64,000 bases of DNA from the NCBI GenBank assembly GCA_050330855.1, contig JBHJNL010000050.1, forward strand, positions 1 through 64,000. Direction: 5' to 3'. Of this stretch, positions 26,771-36,298 are shown piece by piece. A program made the translations under genes and the position numbers. Position 1 is the first letter of the stretch. Each line of letters starts with the position of its first letter. This DNA is from RCC1774 sp050330855 (lineage in GTDB: Bacteria > Cyanobacteriota > Cyanobacteriia > Thermosynechococcales > Thermosynechococcaceae). The notes beneath the pieces were generated by a model. It made no database searches. It was not told the DNA's origin and saw nothing but the letters and a program-made list of their open reading frames with translations.

Positions 26771-26824
26771 TGACCGGATGCATCAATGGTTGATGAGGTC
26801 AGACGGCACGCCCCTTGCAAGGGG
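26771..26824 (+). promoter_or_regulatory. Hairpins in the ndk leader
   Basis: Two adjacent structures: a stem-loop with inner arms CATCAA/TTGATG (26781-26795) inside outer arms TGACC/GGTCA (26771-26801), and a perfect 14-base palindrome CCCCTTGCAAGGGG (26811-26824). Neither is followed by a T run. They lie 130-185 bases before ndk and could be an operator or a structured leader. Confidence 0.4.
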
Positions 26825-26955
26825 ATAAAGCATCACCCTTCTGCAATTCTGGGACTTGCCGTGTGTCTATGCGTCTTGATCCGTCATTCTTTACAAAAGT
26901 GCCATCTTTCCTGAGCATTAGGAAAGGAGATCAACCCCTGATGGAGAAGGAATCT

Positions 26956-27405
26956 GTGGAACGTACATTTTTAGCTGTCAAACCCGACGGCGTTCAGAGA
27001 GGTTTAGTGGGTGAGATCATCAGCCGATATGAAGCAAAGGGGTTTACCCTAGTGGGCCTCAAGCTCATGATGGTGAGTCGAGACCTGGCCGAGCAGCATT
27101 ATGGTGAACATAAAGAGAAGCCTTTCTTTGCTGGGCTTGTCGATTTTATTACCTCTGGTCCTGTGGTTGCCATGGTTTGGGAAGGCAAAGGTGTTGTCGC
27201 TGCTGCTCGTAAAATTATTGGGGCAACCAATCCGCTCACCTCAGAACCCGGAACCATTCGCGGTGATTTTGGTGTCGATATTGGCCGCAATATTATCCAC
27301 GGTTCTGATGCAGTGGAAACCGCTCAGCGAGAAATTAGCCTCTGGTTCAAGTCTGAGGAGTTGGCGGCTTGGGAGCCAACGCTAACCGCTTGGATTTACG
27401 AATAA
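26956..27405 (+). CDS. ndk: Nucleoside diphosphate kinase
   Basis: Transfers the gamma phosphate from ATP to nucleoside diphosphates. 149 residues, the normal bacterial length. The phospho-histidine is His115 in NIIHGSD, and the TNPLTSEPGTIRGDFG block is complete. I chose GTG 26956 (MERTFLAVKPDGVQRGLVGE) because it matches the family start and has GAAGGA 6 bases before it. ATG 26941 would add five residues, and longer frames upstream are not family-like. Converges on terC with a 9-base gap. Confidence 0.93.
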   Translation: MERTFLAVKPDGVQRGLVGEIISRYEAKGFTLVGLKLMMVSRDLAEQHYGEHKEKPFFAGLVDFITSGPVVAMVWEGKGVVAAARKIIGATNPLTSEPGTIRGDFGVDIGRNIIHGSDAVETAQREISLWFKSEELAAWEPTLTAWIYE

Positions 27406-27414
27406 GAATAAGGT

Positions 27415-28221
27415 CTAAACTTTTTCGTTGACCGCCTGGGGTTCTTCACGAGTGCGCTCACTCAATTCAGAAATGAGGGTGGGTAGCTCTGGAGCCTCGG
27501 GCGTTTCTGCCTCGTCCTGTGAGTCTGTCTTGTCTGTGTTCGCTTCGATCGGATTGCGTTTTGAAAAGCCCCAGATGAATATGGTTGCGATCGCAACTAG
27601 CATCACCCACTGCGGCGGCACGAGACTATCGTTGAACACTTTAACCAGTAGCCTGATGCCCACTAAGGCCACCGTCACATATCCAGCATCCTGTAGGTGG
27701 GTATAGATTTCGAGCCACCGAATAAATAGCTCTGCCATAAACCGAAGGGTAATAATGCCGATCACACCCCCCGCCACTACGAGCCAGCGATTATCAGAAA
27801 GGGCAATAGCAGTGGTGACGCTATCTAAAGAGAAGGCCAGATCTGTCACTGCAATCACCGGAATCGCCTGCCACAGCGAAGCAAACCGAGGCCCATGGTG
27901 ATGATCATCTTCGCTATCGTTAGATCGGAAGTATTGAATCGCCAGCCATAGCAAATAGGCTGCGCCCACTAGTTCAAACTGCCAAAACCGAATCACCCAA
28001 GTTGCCGTGAAGATTAGCACCATCCGCATGACAAAGGCTGCTACTAAACCCAGGTTGAGGGCGCGCCTCTGCTGTTGGGGATCATCAAGTCCTTTAACGA
28101 GGGCTGCAAGTGCGATCGCATTATCCGCAGATAGCACCGCCTCAAGAGCAATCAAAATGAGAACGATGAAGATGCCGTCGAACTCAATTTGCGGGTAAAG
28201 TTCAAAAAAACGATCAATCAT
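27415..28221 (-). CDS. TerC family integral membrane protein
   Basis: 268 residues, about seven membrane helices, with the TerC hallmarks LSADNAIALAALV and TDLAFSLDSVTTAIALS, whose Asp residues are thought to bind metal. A His-rich loop (DDHHHG) and an acidic cytoplasmic tail (residues about 220-268) follow. TerC relatives are linked to metal handling, including manganese export, and to thylakoid protein insertion in plants. The start is ATG 28221; the longer frame has no family support. Confidence 0.85.
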   Translation of the reverse strand: MIDRFFELYPQIEFDGIFIVLILIALEAVLSADNAIALAALVKGLDDPQQQRRALNLGLVAAFVMRMVLIFTATWVIRFWQFELVGAAYLLWLAIQYFRSNDSEDDHHHGPRFASLWQAIPVIAVTDLAFSLDSVTTAIALSDNRWLVVAGGVIGIITLRFMAELFIRWLEIYTHLQDAGYVTVALVGIRLLVKVFNDSLVPPQWVMLVAIATIFIWGFSKRNPIEANTDKTDSQDEAETPEAPELPTLISELSERTREEPQAVNEKV

Positions 28222-28509
28222 AGGGCGACAGGCGAAGCAGAATAGATAGAAACGCAAACAGTTTTTAGAATAACTGCCCCTTATTACATTCAACGTAACC
28301 TTAAACGAGGGCGCTCTGCAGAGCAGATGTTTACGGTTTAGCGATAGAATACCCCTCTAGTTCGTCTGTATTAGATCGGCTCGTCGCGCTAGAGTCCAGG
28401 CCAGTAGAGCGCCCTGAGATTGTTTCATCATGTAACAAACTATTCCCCTTTGACACGATTTAACGGACATTGTGAACTAGTCAGACTTGCCAAAAAGGAG
28501 TTTATAAAC

Positions 28510-28605
28510 ATGCCTTTATCCGATATTCAAATCGTTGCGGCCCTTGCTGTTTCGCTGATTCCTGCCATATTGGCGCTTAATCTTGGTTCGGCACTATCAA
28601 AGTAA
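28510..28605 (+). CDS. psaM: Photosystem I subunit XII
   Basis: A 31-residue single-helix protein, MPLSDIQIVAALAVSLIPAI, then LALNLGSALSK. The PLSDxQIxxAL start and the length match PsaM, which sits at the photosystem I trimer interface. The usual C-terminal FRLSTELYK-like end is replaced by LNLGSALSK. AAGGAG lies 10 bases before ATG 28510. Confidence 0.8.
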   Translation: MPLSDIQIVAALAVSLIPAILALNLGSALSK

Positions 28606-29023
28606 CTGCAATCTCAAGCCTGAACCACCTGACGAGCTGTGACTCCTGAAGAGAATGCTTTTGAATCAGGGTTGGGTCGGTTCAGGTCTGATTATTTTGC
28701 TTCTTAGTACATTGCTGGTTTCCCTTGGCTGAGTTAGCAGAGTTTTTGCAAGACATAAAATTTGCATTAATAATGAGTTGCATTTATAGAATGGGTTCGC
28801 TAAGCTAGCGGCACATTCTTATTTTTTTGCCTTTTGACACTGTCACGCCCTGAGTTACTGTCGTTTCAATTTGATAAGAGTGCGGGGTTTGAATTTAGCC
28901 CTAATGCTCTATACTTGGGGCCAACACCCCATAGCCTGAACGGTACACTGCTGATCTTTGTCTACTCTGGGGCTATCTTTCAGTTGCCGCTGAAGTTATT
29001 AGACCGTTATTCGCCTAGCTACT
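28606..29023. other. Intergenic, inverted repeat only
   Basis: A 418-base gap. CCTGAACC (28619-28626) and GGTTCAGG (28679-28686) are an inverted pair 52 bases apart. A TTGACA sits near 28834. Two TTGCATT repeats lie in an AT-rich part around 28763-28790. No gene is supported. An open frame from TTG 28834 runs into the next gene but has no ribosome site. Confidence 0.4.
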
Positions 29024-29386
29024 ATGAGTGCTCTACCTAAACCTGTTCGACCCCCTTCAGCGCCTGCGTCTCCGCAGCAGCTTCGCCCGACCCAAACTCT
29101 TGCTGGGCAAAGAACACAGGCCATAGAGACGTTTTTTGTTGTCGGGATTAACAGCCTCTTGATCGGGGTTGGTATCTATACCCTGTCTAACTTGCTCCCC
29201 CATCAGTTAGCTCAATACCAAAAGCTGCAGGCGATTCGAGTCGAGACAGTAGAAACGAATAGCCGAGTTGAGCAACTCAAAAGCGACTATAAAAACAGTT
29301 TTTCGCCTCGTGAACGTCAGCGCATTGCTGAAGAGCAGGGGTACCTAACCGGTGAAAAAAGTCTTCAGCTCAACTGGAAGCAGTAG
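29024..29386 (+). CDS. Single-pass membrane protein, slr1601-like
   Basis: 120 residues: a Pro-rich N-terminus (LPKPVRPPSAPASPQQLRP), one membrane helix (FFVVGINSLLIGVGIYTLSNLL, about residues 39-60), a coiled coil (QKLQAIRVETVETNSRVEQL) and a basic tail. The layout resembles a cyanobacteria-specific family typified by Slr1601, of unknown role. The topology is like that of small divisome coiled-coil proteins, which is only a resemblance. Confidence 0.65.
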   Translation: MSALPKPVRPPSAPASPQQLRPTQTLAGQRTQAIETFFVVGINSLLIGVGIYTLSNLLPHQLAQYQKLQAIRVETVETNSRVEQLKSDYKNSFSPRERQRIAEEQGYLTGEKSLQLNWKQ

Positions 29387-29560
29387 CCGATCTGAATCCA
29401 TTGGCTGAGTCATCCAAAATATTGTCTATAGATCTGCAGCATGGCGAGGTTCTGCTGCAGCCTTATTTTGAAGTAGCTTCGGCAACTGCATTAGTGGCCC
29501 TCAATGTCAGTCACTCCACTATGACGGTAAACTGCAGCTAAGTAAAAATCGTAAGGTTCT

Positions 29561-30073
29561 ATGACGCAGTATTTCTTTTCTCTTCTGTTCGCGGGCTGCT
29601 TAGTCTGTTCAGGCTTCTTCTCGCCCCCGGCGGCTGCTGTTTCCTCGTTGCCAGCAGCTTTGCCAGGGCTATCAAGCTTTTTTGCGGGCAGTGCGCCTGA
29701 CATTGGTGTTCGCAACGGACAGCTTACGCCCTGCCCCGATTCACCCAACTGCGTCGTCAGTCAAGGGGCTGATCTTGATCATGAGATTGACCCAATTCGC
29801 TATCAGAGCGATCGCGATACTGCCCAAGCTGCACTCTTGAAAGTCCTTACAGTGGTTCCGAATACAACGGTTGTCGAACAGCGAGACGATTATATTCGGA
29901 CTGAATCGGCCAGTAAGCTCCTGGGCTTTATTGATGACGGCGAGTTCTATTTCCCGGCTGAAGATAACGTGATCCAAGTCCGCTCCGCTGCTCGCCTAGG
30001 GGAGTCTGATCTGGGGGTCAACCGCAGGCGTCTTGAGCAAATTCGTCTTGCCCTTGCTGATTTAGGGGTCTAG
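29561..30073 (+). CDS. Exported DUF1499 protein
   Basis: 170 residues with a signal peptide (YFFSLLFAGCLVCSGFFSPPAAA). The DUF1499 domain begins at IGVRNGQLTPCPDSPNCVVSQ and continues through YIRTESASKLLGFIDDGEFYFP and VIQVRSAARLGESDLGVNRRRLEQIR, its characteristic blocks. No biochemical function is established for the family. Confidence 0.85.
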   Translation: MTQYFFSLLFAGCLVCSGFFSPPAAAVSSLPAALPGLSSFFAGSAPDIGVRNGQLTPCPDSPNCVVSQGADLDHEIDPIRYQSDRDTAQAALLKVLTVVPNTTVVEQRDDYIRTESASKLLGFIDDGEFYFPAEDNVIQVRSAARLGESDLGVNRRRLEQIRLALADLGV

Positions 30074-30350
30074 AGCGTTAGGCAAAAGAATCTGCTCTGT
30101 TGCGATGACTCCATACCGACGACTCAAAACAACAAATTCATGGTCTGAGACTGTGCCGCCAGAGGTCTATCGATCATTCGTGACGGGCAGAATTGTCGAT
30201 AGGCGCAGAGGCACAAGGGTCGCCTCCCAGAACGTCTGACAACTGCGATTCGGTATACCCACACGAACCGTTTAGGGTGACAATAGACCACTGGGGGGTT
30301 GTGTCGCGGCCCTCAGCGGCACAGCTCTTGAACAATGTATAGGCATAGAG

Positions 30351-31904
30351 ATGGAAATCAACCGAATTAAGCCTGTTCGGGGCATGAGTGATGTTCTGCC
30401 AGACACCTGCGCTGCCTATAAAGCTGTTGAGACAAAGCTGCATCAATGTTTTGAGCAGTTTGGCTATCGCCCTATCCAGGTGCCTCTTGTTGAACATACC
30501 GAGCTATATCTACGCAAGTCTGGCGAAGAGATCGTCACGCGGATGTATGATTTTGTCTACCAAAATCGGCGGCTCTGTCTGCGGCCTGAGATGACGGCCT
30601 CTATTATTCGGGCCTACATCGATCACCTTGAGGGCCAAGCCCCTCTGCCCATGCGGCTCTACTATGGCGGCTCCGTTTTCCGTTACGAGCGGCCCCAACG
30701 AGAACGATATCGGCAGTTCTCTCAGGTGGGCGTCGAGCTGCTCGGCTCTGCTGGCCCCATGGCTGATGCCGAAGTGATCTGGACGGCCTGCCGCAGCCTC
30801 AACCAGCTAGGGCTGCAGAACTATCGAATTGTGATTGGTCACATTGGGGTACTGGCAACGTTTTTAGAAGGGCTACAGTTGGGGAGTCGGCTGCAAAATC
30901 TGTTGTTGAGCAGCACCGATTTACTGCGCTCTGAAAATGGTCGTCAGAAAGTCGAGCAGCGGCTTCACGAGATTTACCCAGAGTATCAAGCCTCGGCGGA
31001 GCCAGCCCCTGAGCAAGAGGGCCAACTGGATAAACTGGTAACCCTTTTCCAGCACCTCAACGATGCTGACGCAAAAGCCGCCATTTTAGAGCTGCTTAGC
31101 AACCTCAACGTTGATTTAAAGGGAAGCCGCAGTCCCGAAGAAATTGCGTCCCGACTCCTAGAGAAAATTCACCGGCAAAACCGGATCCCTCTTATTGATA
31201 AAGCCCTAGCGTTTATGGTGGAGCTATCTGCCCTTGAGGGAGAACCCTTTGAGGTGTTAGAGCAGGGCAAAACCCTCTTGCCCCGGTACGGCATTGATAC
31301 GGCCCCCCTAGAAGAGCTTCGCAACATTTTTGAAGTCCTCAAGCTCTATGACCTTGACTGGCATCGGGTCAACCTTGATTTAGGGTTGAGTCGGGGGCTG
31401 CAGTACTATACCGGCACGATTTTTGAAATTCACCATGAGGCACTGGGCGGAGAGCGACAGCTTTGCGGTGGGGGGCGGTACGATGAGCTGGTGACGACGC
31501 TGGGGGGCAGTCATCGTACCCCTGCCACTGGTTTTTCCTTTGGATTGGAGCGGGTCTGTGTTGCCCTGGAGCATGAAGGGCACTTCAATGTGGGTAGCCA
31601 TCTTAAGTATGATGCCTTGGTCATTGCCTTAGGCGCTGAGCAATATGGTTACGCGATCTCAGCCGCTGAACATCTTCGTAATCAGGGCTTCAAGATTGAG
31701 CTGGCGACGCGGGAGCGCAGCGTCTCTAAGAATTTTCAATATGCTGAGAAGCAAAATTTCCCGTTTGTGATTGTGGTGGGGGCTGATGAACAGGCGCAGT
31801 CTGTGGTGACGCTGCGAACGCAATCAGAACAAGAAGGGCAACGACTGACGATAGAGGAAGCGGCCCAGACGATTTTGAATACTAGAGCAGAGGCTGTTTT
31901 ATGA
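30351..31904 (+). CDS. Histidyl-tRNA-synthetase family protein (HisS, or HisZ-like partner of HisG)
   Basis: 517 residues, class II synthetase fold. Motif 2 is FRYERPQRERYRQFSQVGVELLG, and the HisRS-specific motifs appear as SRGLQYYTGTIFE (normally RGLDYY, so Asp is Gln here) and CGGGRYDELV. RPEMTAS replaces the usual RPEGTA. A C-terminal anticodon-binding domain (residues about 415-505) is present, which plain HisZ lacks. An extra helical insertion lies around residues 170-290. It overlaps hisG by four bases. It may be the cell's HisRS, or a regulatory or moonlighting paralogue working with HisG. The sequence alone does not decide. Confidence 0.8.
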   Translation: MEINRIKPVRGMSDVLPDTCAAYKAVETKLHQCFEQFGYRPIQVPLVEHTELYLRKSGEEIVTRMYDFVYQNRRLCLRPEMTASIIRAYIDHLEGQAPLPMRLYYGGSVFRYERPQRERYRQFSQVGVELLGSAGPMADAEVIWTACRSLNQLGLQNYRIVIGHIGVLATFLEGLQLGSRLQNLLLSSTDLLRSENGRQKVEQRLHEIYPEYQASAEPAPEQEGQLDKLVTLFQHLNDADAKAAILELLSNLNVDLKGSRSPEEIASRLLEKIHRQNRIPLIDKALAFMVELSALEGEPFEVLEQGKTLLPRYGIDTAPLEELRNIFEVLKLYDLDWHRVNLDLGLSRGLQYYTGTIFEIHHEALGGERQLCGGGRYDELVTTLGGSHRTPATGFSFGLERVCVALEHEGHFNVGSHLKYDALVIALGAEQYGYAISAAEHLRNQGFKIELATRERSVSKNFQYAEKQNFPFVIVVGADEQAQSVVTLRTQSEQEGQRLTIEEAAQTILNTRAEAVL

Positions 31905-32920
31905 GCGATCGCAAAGTTCGCCTAGCGCTACCCAGCAAAGGAGCCTTGGGTAAGCTCACCATGGATCTGCTAGCTAATATTGGGCTAAAGGTCAACCGCC
32001 CCAACGATCGTCAGTATGTGGCAACAATCCCGGCTGTGCCTGAAATTGAAGTGTTGTTTCAGAGGGCTGCGGATATCTTTGTCAAAGTCCATGAAGGCAG
32101 TGCCGACTTGGGCGTGACGGGCTATGACGTGGTCTCAGAAGATGATCCCGGTGATGGCAGCGTCATCACCGCCTACGAGACCCTGGGGTACGGCAAGTGC
32201 GAAGTCGTGTTGGGGGTACCCAATAGCTGGATTGATGTGACCACTATTGAAGATTTGGCAGAATTGACTCTTTTGTGGAAGGCCCAAGGCAAGCCGCTTA
32301 GGATCGTGACGAAGTATAAAAACCTCACCAAGAAATTGTTGTTTGACAGAAATATTACTAACTTTGTTTTAGTGGATGCTAATGGTGCCCTAGAAGCGGC
32401 CCCTAGTATGGGTTATGCCGACATGATTTCTGACGTTACCAGCACAGGGACAACCCTACGAGAGAATAATCTTAAGCAATTGGCCGGGGGAAAGATTCTT
32501 AAGTCTCAAGCCTGTTTAATCGCCAATCGTAGGGCCTTAAAATCACCCGTTGCCTTAGAGATTACTCAGCAAATTTTAGAGCGCATTGAAGCCAATCAAG
32601 AAGCAAAAAAATATACCTCAATCACCGCCAATGTAAGAGCGGGATCGATGGATGAAGTGGGGGCTTTGCTCACCAATGGAGGGCAACTCCATGAGCTGAC
32701 AGGAATGCGCGGACCAACCATTTCTAAGGTTTATACCCACGGGCAAGGCAATGACGACTGGTATGCGGTCACGGTTGTGGTCAACCAAGAGCATCTTTTT
32801 CAGGCGGTGCAACATCTGCGTCGAGTGGAGGGGCAAGATATTACGGTATCGCCGCCTCGGTATGTGTTTGGGCCAACGAGTAAAAGTGCTGAGGCACTGC
32901 TGTTGCAATTGTCGTCATAG
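31901..32920 (+). CDS. hisG: ATP phosphoribosyltransferase, long form
   Basis: First enzyme of histidine synthesis, joining ATP and PRPP. 339 residues. The catalytic domain has LALPSKGALG, GSADLGVTGYDVV, ATKY-like RIVTKYKNLT and ISDVTSTGTTLRENNL. Residues about 240-325 form the HisG_C regulatory domain, so this is the long, self-regulating form and not the short form that needs HisZ. Its ATG overlaps the stop of the HisRS-like gene (ATGA), implying coupled translation. Confidence 0.87.
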   Translation: MSDRKVRLALPSKGALGKLTMDLLANIGLKVNRPNDRQYVATIPAVPEIEVLFQRAADIFVKVHEGSADLGVTGYDVVSEDDPGDGSVITAYETLGYGKCEVVLGVPNSWIDVTTIEDLAELTLLWKAQGKPLRIVTKYKNLTKKLLFDRNITNFVLVDANGALEAAPSMGYADMISDVTSTGTTLRENNLKQLAGGKILKSQACLIANRRALKSPVALEITQQILERIEANQEAKKYTSITANVRAGSMDEVGALLTNGGQLHELTGMRGPTISKVYTHGQGNDDWYAVTVVVNQEHLFQAVQHLRRVEGQDITVSPPRYVFGPTSKSAEALLLQLSS

Positions 32921-33075
32921 CGCTTTTAATTCGTCTCATCAAGATTTTGGTGGCTATCAGTAGGGCTGGAGTGATCAAGGTTACATGACAGAACCCAGGT
33001 GGCATTCATCTACTATTGTAAACAGAGAAAGTGCCGGTTCCCTTGAGCACTCCCTGCCCCTACACAAGAGCCTCT

Positions 33076-35307
33076 ATGTCTCACCCCCTTTACGTTGCTT
33101 TTATCTGGCATCAGCACCAACCGCTCTATAAAAGTCGGGTGACGGGTGACTATCGAATGCCTTGGGTGCGGCTCCACGGCACGAAAGATTATCTTGACTT
33201 AGTACTGCTGCTAGAACGTTATCCCAAGCTGCATCAGACGGTGAATTTGGTACCGTCGTTGATTGCTCAGATTGAAGACTATGTGGCAGGCACAGCCCAA
33301 GATCCATATCTGACTGCCTCTTTACAAGGGGCCGAAAACTTGTCCCGTGAGCAAAAGGTGTTCATTCTGGGACACTTTTTTGATGCTCACCACCAAACAC
33401 TGATCGATCCACACCCGCGCTACGCAGAGCTATATAACCAGCATCAAGAACAAGGCCAAGATGGGTGCCTTGAACATTGGGGATCGCAGGACTATAGCGA
33501 TTTGATGGCTTGGCATAACCTCGCCTGGATTGATCCACTTTTTGGGGATGATCCAGATATTGCAAAGTGGCTAGAAAAGGGCTGCAATTTTTCACGTTCA
33601 GACCGCAAAGATATTATTGCTAAGCATCGAGAGATCCTCAGTCGAATTTTGCCCCAGCATCGCAAGATGCAAGAGTCTGGTCAGCTTGAGGTGATTACCT
33701 CTCCCTACACCCACCCGATTTTGCCGCTGTTGGCCGATACCCAGTCGGGTCGAGTGGCGGTGCCCCAGATGGAGCTGCCCAATACCCCATTTCAGTGGCC
33801 GAACGATATTCCTCGGCATCTGAAGCGAGCCTGGGATCAATATACCGATCGCTTTGGTCGCACACCTCGCGGCCTGTGGCCGTCAGAGCAGTCGGTGAGT
33901 CCTCAGATGCTGCCCTACGTCGCCAAGCAGGGGTTCCAGTGGCTCTGTTCCGATGAAGCAGTATTGGGGTGGACCAAGCATCACTTTTTTCATCGGGATG
34001 AGTCGGGTAATGTCTGTGAACCCGAAATTCTCTATCAGCCCTATCGCCTCGCAACCGAGCAAGGTGATCTGTCTATTGTCTTTCGAGATCATCGCCTCTC
34101 TGATTTAGTAGGATTTACCTACAGTGCCATGGATCCGCAGGCGGCAGCCTCTGATTTGATTGGGCATTTAGATGCGATCGCCTCCACCCTAAAGGCCCGA
34201 CAACCTGAAGGCGGCACAGCCTTAGAAAAGCCATGGCTGGTCACCATTGCCCTCGATGGCGAAAACTGCTGGGAGTTTTACCCCAAGGATGGACTGCCGT
34301 TTTTAGAAAGCCTGTATGGGCAACTGTGCGATCGCAACGACCTCAGACTCGTCACCGTTTCTGAATACTTAGACAAATTTCCGGTACGAGAGACATTACC
34401 AGCTCAAAAACTCCACAGCGGCTCTTGGGTTGACGGCAGCTTCACCACCTGGATTGGCGATCCGATTAAAAACCGAGCCTGGGATTTACTTACCGAAGCG
34501 CGGCAGACCTTGGCCTATCACCCCGAAGCCACTGAAGAGGCCAATCCAGAAGCCTGGGAAGCTCTATTCGCCGCAGAAGGGTCCGACTGGTTTTGGTGGT
34601 TTGGTGAAGGACACTCCTCCAACCACGATGCTATGTTCGACCAGCTCTTCCGAGAGCATTTGACCGCGCTCTATCAGGCGCTCAATGAACCGGTTCCAGA
34701 GGTTTTGCAATATCCCCTCGAAGATCATCAGCCGATGCTCGATCACCAGCCCCAGGGGTTTATCCATCCTCATATTGATGGCGTTGCCGATGAGCAAGAT
34801 TGGGAACATGCGGGGCGCATCACGGTGGCGGGGGCGCGGGGCACCATGCACAAAAGCAGCACCGTACAGCGTCTCTGGTATGGCCTCGATCACCTTAACT
34901 TTTATCTGCGATTTGACTGCCAGATCGGCAAGAAACTAGGGGTAGATTCCCCCCCCGAACTGCATTTGCTCTGGTACTATCCAGGGCAAACCATGCACAA
35001 TAGCGCCGTCCCGCTGAGCAAAATACCGGATGCCGCTCCTCTCAATTATCTGTTTCACCATCATCTCAAAATTGATCTGCGGCAGGGTGATATTTGGCTG
35101 CAGGTGGCAGGCGGCGAGCAGCCTTGGTATAAGGTGTCCCATCAGGTCCAGGTGGGCTTAGATCAGTGTTTAGAGCTGGCCGTGCCTTGGCACGATTTAC
35201 ATGTAGAGCCAGACTGGCAGATAGAGCTGCTCGCCGTTCTGGCGAAGGATAATGAGTTTGTGGAGTACCTACCAGAGAATTCATTGATTCCATTGCAGGT
35301 GCCCTAA
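33076..35307 (+). CDS. Glycoside hydrolase family 57 protein
   Basis: 743 residues. The GH57 opening motif HQHQP is at the N-terminus (VAFIWHQHQPLYK). Region GLWPSEQSVSPQML carries the expected nucleophile Glu, and ALDGENCWEFY the acid Asp. The family includes alpha-amylases, glucanotransferases and branching enzymes, so a glycogen-related role is likely. The C-terminal ~170 residues resemble a beta-rich appended domain. I chose ATG 33076, because the longer frame from 33031 adds unrelated residues. Confidence 0.88.
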   Translation: MSHPLYVAFIWHQHQPLYKSRVTGDYRMPWVRLHGTKDYLDLVLLLERYPKLHQTVNLVPSLIAQIEDYVAGTAQDPYLTASLQGAENLSREQKVFILGHFFDAHHQTLIDPHPRYAELYNQHQEQGQDGCLEHWGSQDYSDLMAWHNLAWIDPLFGDDPDIAKWLEKGCNFSRSDRKDIIAKHREILSRILPQHRKMQESGQLEVITSPYTHPILPLLADTQSGRVAVPQMELPNTPFQWPNDIPRHLKRAWDQYTDRFGRTPRGLWPSEQSVSPQMLPYVAKQGFQWLCSDEAVLGWTKHHFFHRDESGNVCEPEILYQPYRLATEQGDLSIVFRDHRLSDLVGFTYSAMDPQAAASDLIGHLDAIASTLKARQPEGGTALEKPWLVTIALDGENCWEFYPKDGLPFLESLYGQLCDRNDLRLVTVSEYLDKFPVRETLPAQKLHSGSWVDGSFTTWIGDPIKNRAWDLLTEARQTLAYHPEATEEANPEAWEALFAAEGSDWFWWFGEGHSSNHDAMFDQLFREHLTALYQALNEPVPEVLQYPLEDHQPMLDHQPQGFIHPHIDGVADEQDWEHAGRITVAGARGTMHKSSTVQRLWYGLDHLNFYLRFDCQIGKKLGVDSPPELHLLWYYPGQTMHNSAVPLSKIPDAAPLNYLFHHHLKIDLRQGDIWLQVAGGEQPWYKVSHQVQVGLDQCLELAVPWHDLHVEPDWQIELLAVLAKDNEFVEYLPENSLIPLQVP

Positions 35308-35350
35308 TAGTTGTCGTAGGTATTCTTGTTTATTCGCCTGAGTCGAAACC

Positions 35351-36187
35351 CTATTCCCCTGCTTTTGCTAGCCTTTGGGCCGTGCGTAAAATTTGACCGG
35401 CTAACATCGCTGCTCCAAACCCATTGTCAATATTGACAACGCCCATACCTGTTGCACAGGAGTTGAGCATCGTCAGCAGCGGTGCCAGTCCGTTAAAGCT
35501 GGCACCATAGCCGACACTGGTGGGCACCGCAATCACGGGCACATCGGCGAGTCCTGTCACCACGCTCCCCAGCGCTCCCTCCATGCCTGCCACCACAATT
35601 AAGACCTCAGACTCAGCAATAATCTCGCGGTTGTTGAGCAATCGATGGATGCCTGCTACGCCAACATCCCAAAGGCGCTGCACTTTAAATCCGCAGAGGA
35701 CTGCTGTGATCGCGGCTTCTTCTGCAACGGGTAAATCAGCAGTCCCCGCCGTGATGATGCCAATCTGCCCTTGGTGGTGGGGTGGCTCTGGGGGAAGGGC
35801 GGTGGTGCAGATTCTGGCCTGTTCAAAATAGTGCAGTGTTGGCAGCTTGGCTTGGAGCTGATTGTAGACTTCTGGTGAAATGCGGGTCGCCATTACACAG
35901 GGGGAGTGGGCCTCCATGGCGGTAAACAGCTTAATCAGTTGCTCTGGGGTTTTGTCCTGACCCCAAATCACTTCCGGGAAGCCTGTGCGGAGGGCGCGGT
36001 GATGATCGACGCGGGCAAAGTCACCCACCGGCTCATAGGTAAAGTATTTGAGCTGATCGAGCGCTGCATCGGGGCTAAGATCGCCAGCGGCAACGTTGCG
36101 TAGCAGTTGATGGAGGGCGTCAGGATTTGTCACAGTGCTGGGTTGAAGGGTCGCTTTAATTCTAAAAGCTCTGCGGTGCGATCGCAT
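35351..36187 (-). CDS. larB: LarB, nickel-pincer cofactor biosynthesis
   Basis: Makes pyridinium dicarboxylate mononucleotide from nicotinate adenine dinucleotide in synthesis of the lactate racemase nickel cofactor. About 278 residues. The N-terminal helical part (LLRNVAAGDLSPDAALDQLK) is followed by a PurE-like domain with GIITAGTADLPVAEEAA, VVAGMEGALGSVVTGL and AVPTSVGYGASF. larC and larE are not in the window. The exact start is uncertain; GTG 36133 is an alternative. Confidence 0.88.
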   Translation of the reverse strand: MRSHRRAFRIKATLQPSTVTNPDALHQLLRNVAAGDLSPDAALDQLKYFTYEPVGDFARVDHHRALRTGFPEVIWGQDKTPEQLIKLFTAMEAHSPCVMATRISPEVYNQLQAKLPTLHYFEQARICTTALPPEPPHHQGQIGIITAGTADLPVAEEAAITAVLCGFKVQRLWDVGVAGIHRLLNNREIIAESEVLIVVAGMEGALGSVVTGLADVPVIAVPTSVGYGASFNGLAPLLTMLNSCATGMGVVNIDNGFGAAMLAGQILRTAQRLAKAGE

Positions 36188-36298
36188 CTCATTGTCTCTT
36201 GTTCATGTCTAAATACCTCAGTCGCATTGTCAGGCTTCAACAAAGTTGATTACTCTAAAAGAAGTTAGGATGGCTTGTTGACACAAGGAGTATCTATC

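Noticed and set aside
28834..29040. 68-codon frame starting TTG before the slr1601-like gene
   Set aside because: No ribosome site, a weak start, and it overlaps the supported gene at 29024. TTGACA at its start is more likely a promoter element.
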